From: Botrytis cinerea B05.10
Taxonomy: Eukaryota; Ascomycota; Leotiomycetes; Helotiales; Sclerotiniaceae
Direction: 5' to 3'
Assembly (NCBI RefSeq): GCF_000143535.2
Contig: NC_037312.1
Span: 1,302,001 to 1,366,000 of the forward strand
Length of the DNA: 64,000 nucleotides
This document shows, piece after piece, positions 32,012-43,270 of the stretch. A program made the translations under genes and the position numbers. Below the pieces are notes generated by a model, which was not told the DNA's origin, searched no databases, and saw only the letters and a program-made list of their open reading frames with translations. How positions within the stretch are numbered: position 1 is the first letter of the stretch; every line of letters begins with the position of its first letter.

Positions 32012-32608
32012 TCACCAGTACATCTCATCATTGAAACCAGAGTTCAATTTACAATCAATGTCGGAGTCAATTTCAACTGCGTTCACAGCACCATTTTCGA
32101 CAATTTCAAAAGTCCAGTGAGGATAGTCCAGTCCATAGATTGCGCTGACCGGCTTGACCTGTTCCCAGTAAATTCTTTGTACAGACATCGAGACCCGAAC
32201 TGAATCAAGTTGGCGGAACTTATTAAGCTCATAAACGACGTTGGCCATCGCCCAATGGCGAGCAGCTTTGGTATTGTTGTTGATAATATCCATGTGGGGA
32301 ATCCCAAACGTAATACCAATATAGATGCTTGTCGCATGCTTCGAGTACTTTGGAAGAGTTTCAATTAGAGTCTTGGTAAGCTTATTCTGCTGGAATGGCG
32401 AAGTCAAATCAACAAAGTCGAGTAGAATTTCTAACGTCTTATCACTTCCATTAAATTTGAGCCATGGATGGATGGGGATCGCTGCAATCTCCCAAGCAGA
32501 ATTTTCCTTCTGGAGAGCAAGCTCTGCGAGTTGTACTGCCACACGACGAGCTTGAAGGGTACGATGGACCTGTTGTACAATGAAACTGCCAGGCATGGCG
32601 TTCAACAT
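32012..32608 (-). CDS. Member of the local paralog family (copy 6)
   Basis: Single exon, 198 residues from ATG 32608. A roughly 45-residue helical leader (Gln/Ala-rich) precedes the family domain, which opens His-Pro-Trp-Leu-Lys-Phe (47-52). It continues with Leu-Glu-Ile-Leu-Leu-Asp-Phe (59-65), Leu-Ile-Glu-Thr-Leu-Pro-Lys-Tyr, Ser-Ile-Tyr-Ile-Gly-Ile-Thr-Phe (94-101), a helix ending Phe-Arg-Gln-Leu, Val-Arg-Val-Ser-Met-Ser-Val and the box Gln150-Val-Lys-Pro-Val-Ser-Ala-Ile-Tyr-Gly-Leu-Asp-Tyr-Pro-His-Trp-Thr-Phe. A Val-Glu-Ile-Asp-Ser-Asp segment follows. It is separated from the other copies by the tannase and 2.5 kb of AT-rich DNA. A TATAAAA element lies about 150 bp upstream. Unrecognised function. 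Confidence 0.72.
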   Translation of the reverse strand: MLNAMPGSFIVQQVHRTLQARRVAVQLAELALQKENSAWEIAAIPIHPWLKFNGSDKTLEILLDFVDLTSPFQQNKLTKTLIETLPKYSKHATSIYIGITFGIPHMDIINNNTKAARHWAMANVVYELNKFRQLDSVRVSMSVQRIYWEQVKPVSAIYGLDYPHWTFEIVENGAVNAVEIDSDIDCKLNSGFNDEMYW

Positions 32609-34855
32609 GTTGTATTGAAGAAAAATTTGTCTTGTTTGCTCTTGAATATTTTGTGAGAATTATGCGAGAAGTTCACGGATTATGAGAGGTAACAGTAAGT
32701 AGAGAAGTGTTTCTTGGAGATGGGTACTGGTCACTGATATTGTTAATGGATGAGTTTTATAATCAAGTTGGAAAATAAAAGAGCAGTGGATTGGAAGAAT
32801 GATATAGTCAGTTAGAATTTGACGTCATATTGATCCATTGGGGGTGACGTTAAGATGTTTAAACTCAGGTCGCACAATAATGACTGCACGCATAGAAGAT
32901 GTCAGAAATTTATAGGTAAATCAGCTAACCGTAGAATTTGAAAGGGTTGTATCATGCATGTCATTAATCCCAACCAAATGGCGGTGCCTTGCGACACTAG
33001 TGGAAAGTTTAGTTTGCGAGTGAGTGGTCATTCCGTACTAAGAACAATACCCAGACATTAAACTTGCAATATTATTTAGCTACAACTCCCCAGTATTTGG
33101 GTTTAGTAAACTGAAAGATCCCCACATCAGTATAAAGACCTCAGTATGTGTGGATTCTCACTTGAACAATACAAGAATATTCAGGTTATACGGGTCGACA
33201 TGCCCAAACAAAATGAGGGAGATTCAACGATAGGAGTGGATTCTTGTTAGGTTTTCACACAATTTAAAGGATAGAATACTTATTTAAAGACTACTTTGCA
33301 AAATCTGCAAAGAAAATTGAAATATGCACTGGATTCTAAACCAATACAAGCTTGTGGTTCAACATCCAGAGATTCCAAATGGCTACTCTCGAAAGCAATA
33401 CCGCAGAATATGTGAATGACGCTGGAGTACTATCTCCTCACCATGACTCAAAGTAACATAGGTACTTAACGTCGTAATCTCAATAAATGGAACGGCCTGC
33501 TTTACTAATAACACTGCAAGCTCCGGATATAATCAATGATTTAAATCATTGATCGAGAATACTGTCTCTAGAAGCTTCGGCCTATATACATAGCCTGAAT
33601 TCTCCTGTATTATCAGGTACCACAGGTCTCAAAGAAGCAAAATGACAGGAAACTAGAGCCGAGGTGGAAGGATTGACTTTCATTTGCAGAAGCGCGTGGT
33701 CTGTCCTCCGCAGAGTTACTCAGAACAAGACCTAAGCTTGCGTTGTGAGTGACTGCAGAATCTTATATTCTCAGGCAGTCCATAGACTAGGCTCTCTCAC
33801 TAACGCGTGTACCAATACTATGGCAAACTCACGGGTAGGTTGGCCATGTCTCGGGATATGGAAAGTTGATGTCGTTCAAAAGCAAAAGTAGGCCACACGT
33901 CTTAGTGATGGATATGATTGGTGGAGAAAGAACAGCTGCAACGTGAACTTTATTTTATGCACCGGAATTGATAACGTGATTCCGAAGTGTGACTTGTGTT
34001 TTATTCGATAAACTTTGAATATAACTTCAAACTCCAAATTCAGCAAACACTCCGGAAAAAGAAATCCTGTTTTCATTGGTTTATTAGAATTGCTATTGAA
34101 TTACAGATGAATCGCTTGAGATATGATAATTCGTGTGGAAACTTACTATTTTTGGCCTGAACCTTGTGCGCTTTTAATATCAAAGTTTTGAGACATCCAC
34201 CTCTATTTCAACAACAAGGCGGTGGAAATTATTCAAAGCATTTCTATAAGTTCTGTTGATTAGAGCTCCCAATCCACCCACAAGAACTATCGAATACGAG
34301 AAGATGGTGATTGAATTGATAGTGATTGAACTTTGAACTTTGCAAAGAATTCGCATCTTGTTGGGGGGAAGGGGTTGTCAAATCAGATGTACGTATGATG
34401 TTCTCCTCTTTGCCTAGATATGAAACCGAATATCATATGGTAACGCCACATGAGGTGTATCATAGGAAACGCATGTGGTTGTGGATGGTCAATTCCAAAC
34501 TTTCGTTTTCTCAAAAACGGCGTTTGTGCTCCTGTCAGGCCACAATACCACGTGAGCTGAAAACTTTAAACAAATGTCCTCCTACTTGTAGTTTGTTCAC
34601 ATTACAGCAGAATCAATGATGAAAAACTTGGTTGCACAAATACATGGAATCACAATGTTGGATCAAGATTTTCAAAGTTGAAAACGGATTGAGATTTAAT
34701 TCCGCCCTCTTTTGTCTTCCGCTAAAACACCCCCTTTGAGCAAATACCTCCACAAGGGTCCATGCTAATACTTATGTACAAGACGAATCAGAAACCACTT
34801 CCTCAGCCATAATCCTTCCCCTCAACCCCTAATCATACATCTTATCTACATACGC
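32609..34855. other. Long AT-rich intergenic region
   Basis: Upstream of paralog copy 6 and downstream of the GH5 gene. No frame with family support; a 25-codon ATG frame at 33379 is too short to call. Confidence 0.45.
32755..32761 (-). promoter_or_regulatory. TATA-like element upstream of paralog copy 6
   Basis: TATAAAA on the minus strand about 147 bp before the ATG at 32608. AT-rich context limits certainty. Confidence 0.35.
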
Positions 34856-36192
34856 TTATGCGACGTAGCTGACAAGGGTGTCGAAGTATTGTTTGTAAGC
34901 AACACCGGTAGGTGGCTCGAAAGCGTAGATGTAATCACCCCACCATGGGCCAGCACCCCACCACAAAGCACCCAACCAGTACTCGTTATCGGCAGCCAAA
35001 GCATCCAACATACCAGAGATAGCAGATTCACAGTCAGCGTTGACACCACCGGCGAATTCTCCAATGACACCCTTGAGGTTGTTGGCCTTGAGCCATGCGG
35101 TAGCATCGGCGATACGCTCAGCACCAATGGTGCTGCTAACACAGGTGGCAGAGGTTCCGGATCCATCAGAGTCGAGGTATTGATGGAATTCGTAGACAAG
35201 CTTGTCTTCAGGGTCGGTGATGTTCAACATGGAAACAGAGTTTCCAGATGAAACCCAGGTCCAGGCACCAGTGTAAGAAGTTCCTAATTAGCATGTTAGT
35301 GTACAAGATTTCCAAATATGAAGAAAAGTTTGGGAAATGACTTACCCTCAACAAAGATGTATTGGGAGGTTGCGCCAACGCCACGGATAGCAGTAACACA
35401 AGCTTGGTTAAGCTCGGCATAGATGGTAGCTGTAGGCTCATCGTGGAACTCGTTGTTACAGTCAAAGATAACATTGGAGTTGTCTTTAAACTCGGTAGCG
35501 AAGTTGCCCCAGAAGGTACCGAAGTCGGAGGTGGAAGTGATGATGTTATTGTCATAACGTCCATAGTTGTGAGCTTCCATAACTGCAGTTGCACCAGCTG
35601 CGGTAATGTAATCGATGACCTCCTTGTAGCTAGCAAGGTAAGTGGCGTCGAGGCTAGCGGTGATGCTGCTTTGGGCCATACGCTCGAAAAGGAATGGAAC
35701 ACGGAAGATGTTCATGCCACCATCAATCAAAGTTTGAATGGCGGTAGTGTTTGGGAAGGTGTAGTCGGTTCCAACAACACCTGGAAGGTTGCCTTGTCCA
35801 AATTCAGCTCCAGATTCGCTGGCACCGATCCATCTCAACTTTCCGGCAGCTGTGCTGCCCGATGATGCAGCGGCGACAGCGGCCTTGGTGGAGGAAGCGG
35901 CCTTGGTGGATGAAGTAGCAGCTGGGGAAGAGCTAGCAACTACCGGACTAGCGGCTGATGAAGCTTGGACAACAGCGGCAGAGGTCTTGACAGCACTGCT
36001 TGATGGTGCAACTGAAGTGGCGGCAACGACAGCGGCAGAGGAAGAAGGAAGGGTGGTTTGAGCTACAACGGCAGCGGAAGTGGTCTCATCGTAATCAGCA
36101 ACACAGTTATCATCCTCATCTCTAACAGCTACCGGAGCTGCGAATGCGGTTGCTGTAAGGCCAGCTGCCAAAACAAAGTTTGTGAAACGCAT
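34856..36192 (-). CDS. Secreted GH5 endo-beta-1,4-glucanase
   Basis: Two exons, 36192-35346 and 35283-34856, encode 424 residues. Residues 1-19 are a signal peptide (ending Ala-Phe-Ala-Ala). Residues 35 to about 115 form an Ala/Ser/Thr-rich linker-like stretch with no CBM1 cysteine pattern before it. The GH5 (subfamily 5-like) catalytic domain starts around Arg-Trp-Ile-Gly-Ala-Ser-Glu. The general acid/base is Glu248 in Asn-Asn-Glu-Phe-His-Asp; the nucleophile is Glu358 in Ile-Gly-Glu-Phe-Ala-Gly-Gly. Conserved Phe-Arg-Val-Pro (163-166) and His-Asn-Tyr (208-210) are present, as is the late Trp-Trp-Gly-Ala-Gly-Pro-Trp-Trp. It hydrolyses internal beta-1,4-glucan bonds in cellulose outside the cell. 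The linker without a binding module at the N-terminus suggests loss of a CBM or a wall-associated stalk. A GATATAA element lies about 90 bp upstream. Confidence 0.93.
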
Positions 36193-37396
36193 AGCGTAAA
36201 ATGGAAAAAGAGAGCGACTGAAAAAAATGAATGAATGAATGACTTTAGTGAGAGTGGTAAGGAAGAGGAAAAAGGGAAGCTTATATCGGGAGGAGGAAGT
36301 ATTTATCGGGAAAGTTGATGAGATGAGATCTCACGATTCTCCACTCCATCGATTAATTAACCTCATTCCCCCTCTCATTTGGGGTTGATGTCCTATTCTA
36401 ATGGTAACAAACGCTCCGGACCCTCTTTGTACTTAATTTCATGACACTTTTCTTTTTCGGGACTCAGCGGTTCGCTCAAATTCTGTAAACAGATGAACAA
36501 TATGTGATTATGACGCGAATCACTAAATAGATGTCACCAAGGTCGTTAATTTGTGATCTGATGTGTTTTGTTTAAACAGGGGACCTGGAGATAATCATCG
36601 AATCACATTCAACGGTTTATCGCTAATGAGGATAAAGTGGAGAGGATAGTCGGATTTAATATCCGAACATTTATACATGAAACCTTCCATATGGATTCTT
36701 GGATGTTTGTTTGTTATGCCATGCTAGCATCTTCCTGCCCCATAGAAAAACATAGGAATATTTGATTTACCACTCTTGAAATATCAATAGTCCGGTCATT
36801 TTACTCAATCCATAATCCTCACGCGGAGAAACACCTCGAATTATTCCATGCTCATACAGGGCCACCATGAAGAGACCTATTATTCCGGGAAGAACCGAAC
36901 GTTTTCTCAAAGCAAAGGAGGCAGCGGTAAAATGTACTTTGGGAAGTGAGGGGGCTCGGTTAAGATCCTTCAAGTAGCATGGGTGTCAAAAAGCTTGTTT
37001 TCTGGTGAGATTAGAATTGCTTAATTAATCTATTCTTTCATGGCTAGAACTTTCCAAGGTTCTCCTTTTTGATTGATCAATTCGTTGCTGCCATGCCTTT
37101 TAGTGAAACGGAAAGGGTGTTTCAAGATTGAATTTTGGCGGTAGGCTTTTGCACTAGTATCTAAATTATCTCAACCTTCTTGGGGCTTGAATGGAGATCT
37201 ACCCCAGATATTGGCATTGCGCCCACAGGGTTGGCCATATGATATATCTCATTTGGTATAACTCCATCTGGATGATAATTTTCCACGCTCGCCGCCCATT
37301 GTGATTGCCGACTGTCATTCGGAATACGGCACAAATACATTTCCTCGACCCGATACTCTTTATGTATAGGTATTATTAGTAATTATGTCCAGATCT
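36193..37396. other. Intergenic, promoter side of the GH5 gene
   Basis: Contains an imperfect inverted C/G motif (cccctctcatttgggg, 36368-36383). No gene seen; a 68-codon minus frame at 36767-36973 is unsupported. Confidence 0.45.
36281..36287 (-). promoter_or_regulatory. TATA-like element of the GH5 gene
   Basis: Minus-strand GATATAA about 90 bp upstream of the start codon at 36192. Confidence 0.4.
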
Positions 37397-38920
37397 TCAG
37401 AATCTGAAAAACGAAGATTTTGACATCCTCTCTTTCTCTTTCTCCGTTTCTACTTCCCTTATCCAATCCCACTTGTCAGCTAGAAACAATTTCTTCGCTG
37501 CTTTGTCTACACCAAGTGACCTTCCGCCAGACGTAAGGTCCTCTCTATTCAAGCTTTTGAAATCGAAAAGCTTTTCTGGCCTGTCATCTCCTACTGCTTT
37601 GCCTCCTACAACAAATGCCTTCTTGTTGCTGGTATTTGTCGACGGGCTAGGAATCCAGGTTTGATTTGATCTTTCTGTTTTCCATAATTGGGATTTAATT
37701 CCAATGCCACCATCGACACAATCTTTGATGTAGCTAAGAGCAGGAAGCAATTTATTACGTAAGCCACAATGGCCATGATTCTTATCAATTTGATAGCTTG
37801 GACATTCTCGCAATAATGCAACTAGCTGTTCGATATCACCAGTATATGCTTCGGGCCAAATAAATTCAGGGTCGTCGGGAGAGACTGCTTGAAATGGAAT
37901 GAGTGAGAGAAGGTTTTTTCTCGTGAGGAACTTGACCATTTCACCAAGCTGGAAGGAATCGCAGGCAGCTGACGAATCATAGCCCAATTTACATTGTCGT
38001 GTTCGAGATGTATACATAGAGAGAAAATTGGTTTGTAGGGAAGAAATCGTCAGAATTATCCGTGATCGACGATATGAAAGCTCAGCTGTAAAGTATTAGC
38101 TGTATTCTGATTGGTAATTATGACCTATCAATCACCCACCTTCTAGGCCTTCCGGCAGATCCCACCAAGCAGCTAGAAAGTCAGAATCTGTCTCTTCATA
38201 TATTGACCAGCGGGATGAACCGCGAAGAATAAGTTCCTTCGTCGCTGGGGACAAGCGCAATGCTTGGTTAGTATGGTAAAATATCAGTATTTTCTGCCGC
38301 ACAACTTCTTCCGCGGTTTTGTCGAGAGTTGGTGGGTATCGGAAGTTTGAGAATTTTCCTGTGATGTAGCGCGCGATCATAGTCATGCAATCATATCTAT
38401 CTGCCATGACTACCAAAATTGAGATGTATAGAAGAGTAATAGACTTGCTAGAATGTGCTATGCCATGAATAATCTTGAGCATATCTTTGAAAACTATCTC
38501 CCTCCCGATGGTCCTCGTTGCATCATCTTCATCTGTGATTTGTATTCGAGGGAGCTCTCCTGCCGGTAGCTCTGAAGGATCTTTGCTCGAAAGGGACAAT
38601 TCTGCAAACCTGGCGGATATAGCCCGACCTTCTCCAAATGTATCTGAACCAAGAAGCCGTTCGAAATATTTTGAGTGTTTCTTCAAAGTGTCAAGGCGGA
38701 CACGGTAGAACACCCGCGCTGAAGGAAACGGCGATTTTGCCATGCGTAGCTTTTGAATCGTCTCGTTCGGTATCGACTTTGTGCAAGCTTTTGTGTTTTC
38801 GAAGAGAACTTCGAGAACAACATCTCCGCCAGTTCCTATGTCGACTATCTTGTGTTCTGCACCATCCACCTGTATACATTCCGCCGCTTCTATAGGGACA
38901 GCATCGGTGCTGGTGGCCAT
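37397..38920 (-). CDS. Fungal BTB/POZ domain protein
   Basis: Two exons, 38920-38140 and 38085-37397, encode 489 residues. The intron joins Trp-Asp-Leu-Pro-Glu-Gly-Leu-Glu to Ala-Glu-Leu-Ser-Tyr-Arg-Arg, a junction familiar in fungal BTB proteins. The N-terminal BTB-like part has Gly-Asp-Val-Val-Leu-Glu-Val-Leu-Phe (32-40) and the helix Thr-Leu-Lys-Lys-His-Ser-Lys-Tyr-Phe-Glu-Arg-Leu-Leu. A Tyr-Ile-Ser-Ile-Leu-Val-Val-Met-Ala-Asp-Arg-Tyr-Asp segment further on matches the second half of the domain. The C-terminal portion contains Cys-Lys-Leu-Gly-Tyr-Asp-Ser-Ser-Ala-Ala-Cys-Asp and a polar tail. BTB proteins dimerise or link substrates to Cullin-3; many fungal ones are uncharacterised and rapidly evolving. 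No DNA-binding domain is seen. Confidence 0.82.
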
Positions 38921-41900
38921 ATTTCTTATGCTCTATTGTGAACAGGAAGTATGCACTCCTTAGTATTGCTTTTTTGTCGAATTTGTCAGCACCTATGCGT
39001 TTTGCGGAGGAAATATTGCTGTAGTTTTGCGATGTGCATCCGCCACCCTGTAATTGTTGTGTATTAGGAATTTCGTCCGAACGTGAGTTTTGTTCTTGTA
39101 ACTTCCATGAGCTACATGGAATAGTTATTTCAAGGATATGGCCAGGCCATTGTTCGAAGGTTTGGAGGGGCGACGTGTAATGTAATAGGATCGGGGGGGG
39201 AGGGAAATGTAATGAGTATATTTTACCAGAAGATTATGGAAGTTGGGGATATCTATCAGATATATCCGAGGTTCAACCGAAAGCCAGTGCCAAAATGCGC
39301 TTGCAGGTAGGAGATGAAGGGGCCCCGTTACTTGAATAGTGCTTGAATGTGAGATTGGCAGAAAAGTGCCATTATGGTTTATGATAGTGATATAAGGTTC
39401 TTTCTCTCTCAATACAAGATGGATGTAAACATTGGAAAAGAGCATGGAAAAGACTAGAATTGTGTGAAAACTACAGGACGGGACATCCAAGCTCAAACAC
39501 AAGTATTGATCTTCTAACGCACTCATCCACATCTTCTTTCTCTTATTCAAACACCCCAAGCCCAATTCCTATATCATTGGATACGTTTGGCCACAGATAC
39601 GCCTGGCCACAGCTCATCCATCATTTGATCATCTTTTTGTGGGAGAAGACCTTTGTACTCTCCTTTCTATCGTGTATTGGTGAGCATTTGCTAGTGAGTC
39701 TAAAATCCTAAAGTCTTTTGTTGAGCAAAGAACTCCCAGTCAACAAATTCTCTAAGCTTACATTGAACTACTACCGTCGCCGTATTGCTATTCTTGAGCT
39801 CTAGAACGCAAGCTTGATCTTTGAAACCCACAGTAGTGATGAAAGACGCTCGAGCCATCACTTTCCATCACTTCCGAGGAAAAGCCGTGTTCCGAGCTTA
39901 AAGAACACCCAAAATATTTCTGTAGAAATAAACCAGATTAAAACCTTTGGAATGACGTCCAAAACTGCTCTTCAATACAAGTTTGGTTGCAAATTCAAAA
40001 TGTGGCGATAGACAAATCGTGATAGACAAGTGTCTATTTCTGTCATGCAGCATTTGAAACCATGTGTTCAAGCCAAGAACAACCAGACTCTCATAGAGAC
40101 AAGATGGTTCTTGATATGCACTTCGATATTTGGTACCTTTGAAATTTCAACCTCTTGAGTAGAGCAACTCAATTTCGCCTGAATGCCCATTGAAAAATCT
40201 CTTGTCATAAACATCAACCAAGACCAAAGCTTCAACGGGGTATATAGTTACACGTCGCTGTATGTGACTACGTCAACTAGCCTGTACATCTTGCTTCTCT
40301 TCAATACTCTGTAATCTCCGAGAGGAGTGGCACACACTGGGGTCATGCCGATTTTTGGCCACAGTTTTGTTCCTGGGCAGTTGGCGTCTAAAAGCTGGGT
40401 GCAGTGAATAGAATATCAATGGGTTGAAAATGCTTGCTCTGCATTCTGTTTCGAGGTTATGAATCGTCCGGCGAGTTGTCGATTTTCACTAGATGTATAA
40501 CACGGTTCGGATGGCTCAGTTTCTATGCCTTCTCTTTCTGAACGCTATCCGCTATTCCACATATATAAGACACCTTCTACGGCTGTTCCCGCTTCAGACT
40601 TGTCGCTCTGTGAGGGGGTTCCACCGTTTGACTTCAACAGACCACACATTCAACCCATATCAGGCCAGGTCCAACTCTTGTGAAAATTAACAAACATAGC
40701 TTGATAACGGGTTGAATTGGAGTACACTAAGTGAATTTCGATGAAAGCTCGTTGGCGATCTCTGGAACCAAAAGTCGCTCGGAGAGCTCCAAAGATTCGG
40801 ATATGTCCCGGAGTTTGTTTGTTGATGTTATTTATATTGTTTCCGACATTGATGAAGTCTTGTGAGATAGGCTATGGCCGTAGACTTGACACGGGAGAAA
40901 GGGGCCTCTTCGCCGTTGGCATATGTTCGTATTGAGCGATTATTTCTATAGTGGCAAATAAATCTATGAATATATTAGCATAAGTTTGGTATACAGCTTA
41001 TTAGAAAGCATGTCCAAGGTCCAAGATTACTTATCTAAATCAGTCTTCCATTCATGCAGTTGAAAGAAAAACACCACGTCAAGCTGCGCTCATCTGGAGA
41101 GTCAGATCTCCAGAAATTCTTGTATTCAGGGTTTTGGGGTCGAGGAGTCGAGGTTCGCTGCCTACTGGTATGCTTTGAGGGTTTCGCGAGTCTTTCAAGA
41201 GACTTGCGTGATTCTTAGATTTCCATTTTATACCCACGTCTGCTTGAAGGTTTCGAAAGTCGCTCGTAGAAGCTTTACCTTTGACACTTGGGGTCGGTTT
41301 CAGCATCGCCACATCAGACCAGAAATTTGTGAAGGAGTCGATGAAGTCCGAAGGCTTACTCATTGAGTCACATCATATAGACCCTCGCATCTTAAGCCAG
41401 AGACGCAAGACCGATCGGCTTGGTCATTCCTTGCACATTTCAAGATCATCAACAAGCAGGATACAGCTTCAGCAAGCACCCACGAGCCATGAGTCTTGTG
41501 CGGATTGATCGTATCTATCATCAGACTGTTGCTCCTTTTCTTGACTTATCATATTTACCGCGATCAATAAGTATCCTGGATAACGATCGGTATTTCGGCG
41601 TTCGTGCCTGGCGATCGTGCCATTCACTGCAGGGCAAAATGAGAGATATTCAATTTTCTGGGAGCTTTGGACCCAAAATACCTCTGGCACGCTCGCTTAT
41701 TCCTTGAAAGAGCACAATAATAAGTTACGAGTGGTTCCAAAATCTTCTCTATCGAAAAACTTCATTCTCATTTCCCGACAAAGTTTTCAATCTTCAACCA
41801 CAACACGCACCAAAGCCAGAAGACCTCTTGCAACCAAACTAGTTCATCACCATCAATTCAAAGTTGCCTCTTACATTACTACAATTTCACATAGCCTATA

Positions 41901-42289
41901 ATAGATACCTACCAACTCGATTCAAAAATCCGAGTCGTTACGTAAAAGCTTCTTCAAGATTCCGAATTACGTACCATCCAATTCAGGCTCCTCTCCCCAG
42001 CTATTTCCACCTCACACACTTCCACAACGGAGATAACCCTTCTAAATCAATTTGTGGGTCTTTCTGGACCATATATCAACGTAATTGTCGCCTCTTATTC
42101 ATACGAAAGGCTTTTTGAATCACTCTCCGAGCTCTATAACCCAATTCTAACTTAACTTTCGTCCTGTAAGTACCTTTCTTTCTTTTTCACCAAAACCAGA
42201 ATTTCCTTCACGGCATATCTTATTATCCTTTCAGTGAGATCTCCATACTAAGATTATCACACTAATCAAGCCTCTAGGACAACATCAAG
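38921..42289. other. Long intergenic region, accessory block
   Basis: About 3.4 kb between the BTB gene start and the Ser/Thr-rich membrane protein. A single 94-codon minus-strand ATG frame (41079-41363) is listed separately. Otherwise only AT-rich sequence without coding signals. Confidence 0.45.
41079..41363 (-). CDS. Possible small orphan protein
   Basis: ATG-initiated frame of 94 residues with a balanced, non-repetitive composition (Met-Ser-Lys-Pro-Ser-Asp-Phe-Ile-Asp-Ser start). No signal peptide, membrane segment or known motif. It could be chance in a 3.4-kb gene desert. Confidence 0.25.
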   Translation of the reverse strand: MSKPSDFIDSFTNFWSDVAMLKPTPSVKGKASTSDFRNLQADVGIKWKSKNHASLLKDSRNPQSIPVGSEPRLLDPKTLNTRISGDLTLQMSAA

Positions 42290-43270
42290 ATGGATGTCTA
42301 TAAGCTTTTCCTCTTGTTCCTAATGTCCGTCTTGACTCTTGCTCAAGGTAAGCTTCCCTCTTTCCTATATCCAGCTTTGTATGCTTGAGCCATTGTCGTT
42401 GACATTGATGTAGATACCGTTGCCTCCTCTGCTACCTCCGCTGGTGTTCTTGCTACCGCCCACACTATTGCTGGCTCGTTCGGTTCAGATCTATCTCCCA
42501 TGATCGAAACTCTCACTTACTCCTCTGTACCCACTGATACTAGCGGTACTCTCGGCCTGGAACGGGCGAAATCAACTGTATACTCTACTTCGATCGTATA
42601 CGTCTCTTATACCAACGTCGTCGCTACCACTGTTCTCCCTCAGAGCACAAGCACTGCCGTGATTACCTTTAACGTCACTTCTATGGCTTCTTTGACGTCT
42701 ACGATCTTGTCAACTGAGCTGTCTACAACCACTGCCGTTGCAGCCACGGCTTTCCTCACGTCTACAGTATTGACAACAGAGGTATCTAAAACTACTGCCG
42801 TCATAACGATCTCAACTCTGTCCAAGACTCTCACTGCTGGTCTCTGCCAACTTTCTGTCCAAGATGCGCTGACTCCATGTACTGCTGGCGCTATAGCCTC
42901 TGCTACACCATCCACTTCAAAGATATCCTCGGCTTCAGCTTCTTCTCCCGCAATCCGCAATAGGTCTAACGGTCTATTCAGATCTTTTGGGTTGTTAAAG
43001 CGTCGTGCTTTCAGAAATAATCAGCTTGAGAAGCGGGACCAGGCTTGTAGTGCCTGGCAAGCCTCTATTGTAATCACTGCTTTCTTCATTGCCTTTACCT
43101 TGGTTTCGATTCTCTTCTTCGCGACAATTCTTAGGGAGAAGAGGGATGAAACCTCGCGGATTCATGCCTGCAAGTGGTGGGTATATGCCGCCCAAGCTGC
43201 ATTCTTAGGACTATTGATTTGGTTGCTAATCTGGTCTGCTATGGCGACTGTTGGAAACGGTTGCAATTAA
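42290..43270 (+). CDS. Secretory-pathway Ser/Thr-rich protein with two C-terminal membrane helices
   Basis: Two exons, 42290-42347 and 42414-43270, encode 304 residues. The first exon encodes the signal peptide (Leu-Phe-Leu-Leu-Phe-Leu, ending near Leu-Ala-Gln). Residues 114-134 and 135-155 are a tandem 21-residue repeat built on Thr-Ser-Thr-[IV]-Leu-[ST]-Thr-Glu-[LV]-Ser, likely heavily O-glycosylated. A dibasic stretch (Lys-Arg-Arg and Glu-Lys-Arg at about 215-228) could be a Kex2 processing site. Two hydrophobic helices lie at about 236-259 and 275-298, followed by only a few residues. The layout suggests a cell-surface or plasma-membrane protein. I recognise no family; the intron and signal make it a real gene. 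Confidence 0.7.

Noticed and set aside
33379..33456. Short ATG frame (25 residues) with a gene-like leader upstream
   Set aside because: Too short and ends at a stop without a plausible donor; nothing downstream continues it.
36368..36383. Possible carbon-catabolite repressor site upstream of GH5
   Set aside because: The motif has ttgggg and does not match the SYGGRG consensus; a functional call is not justified.
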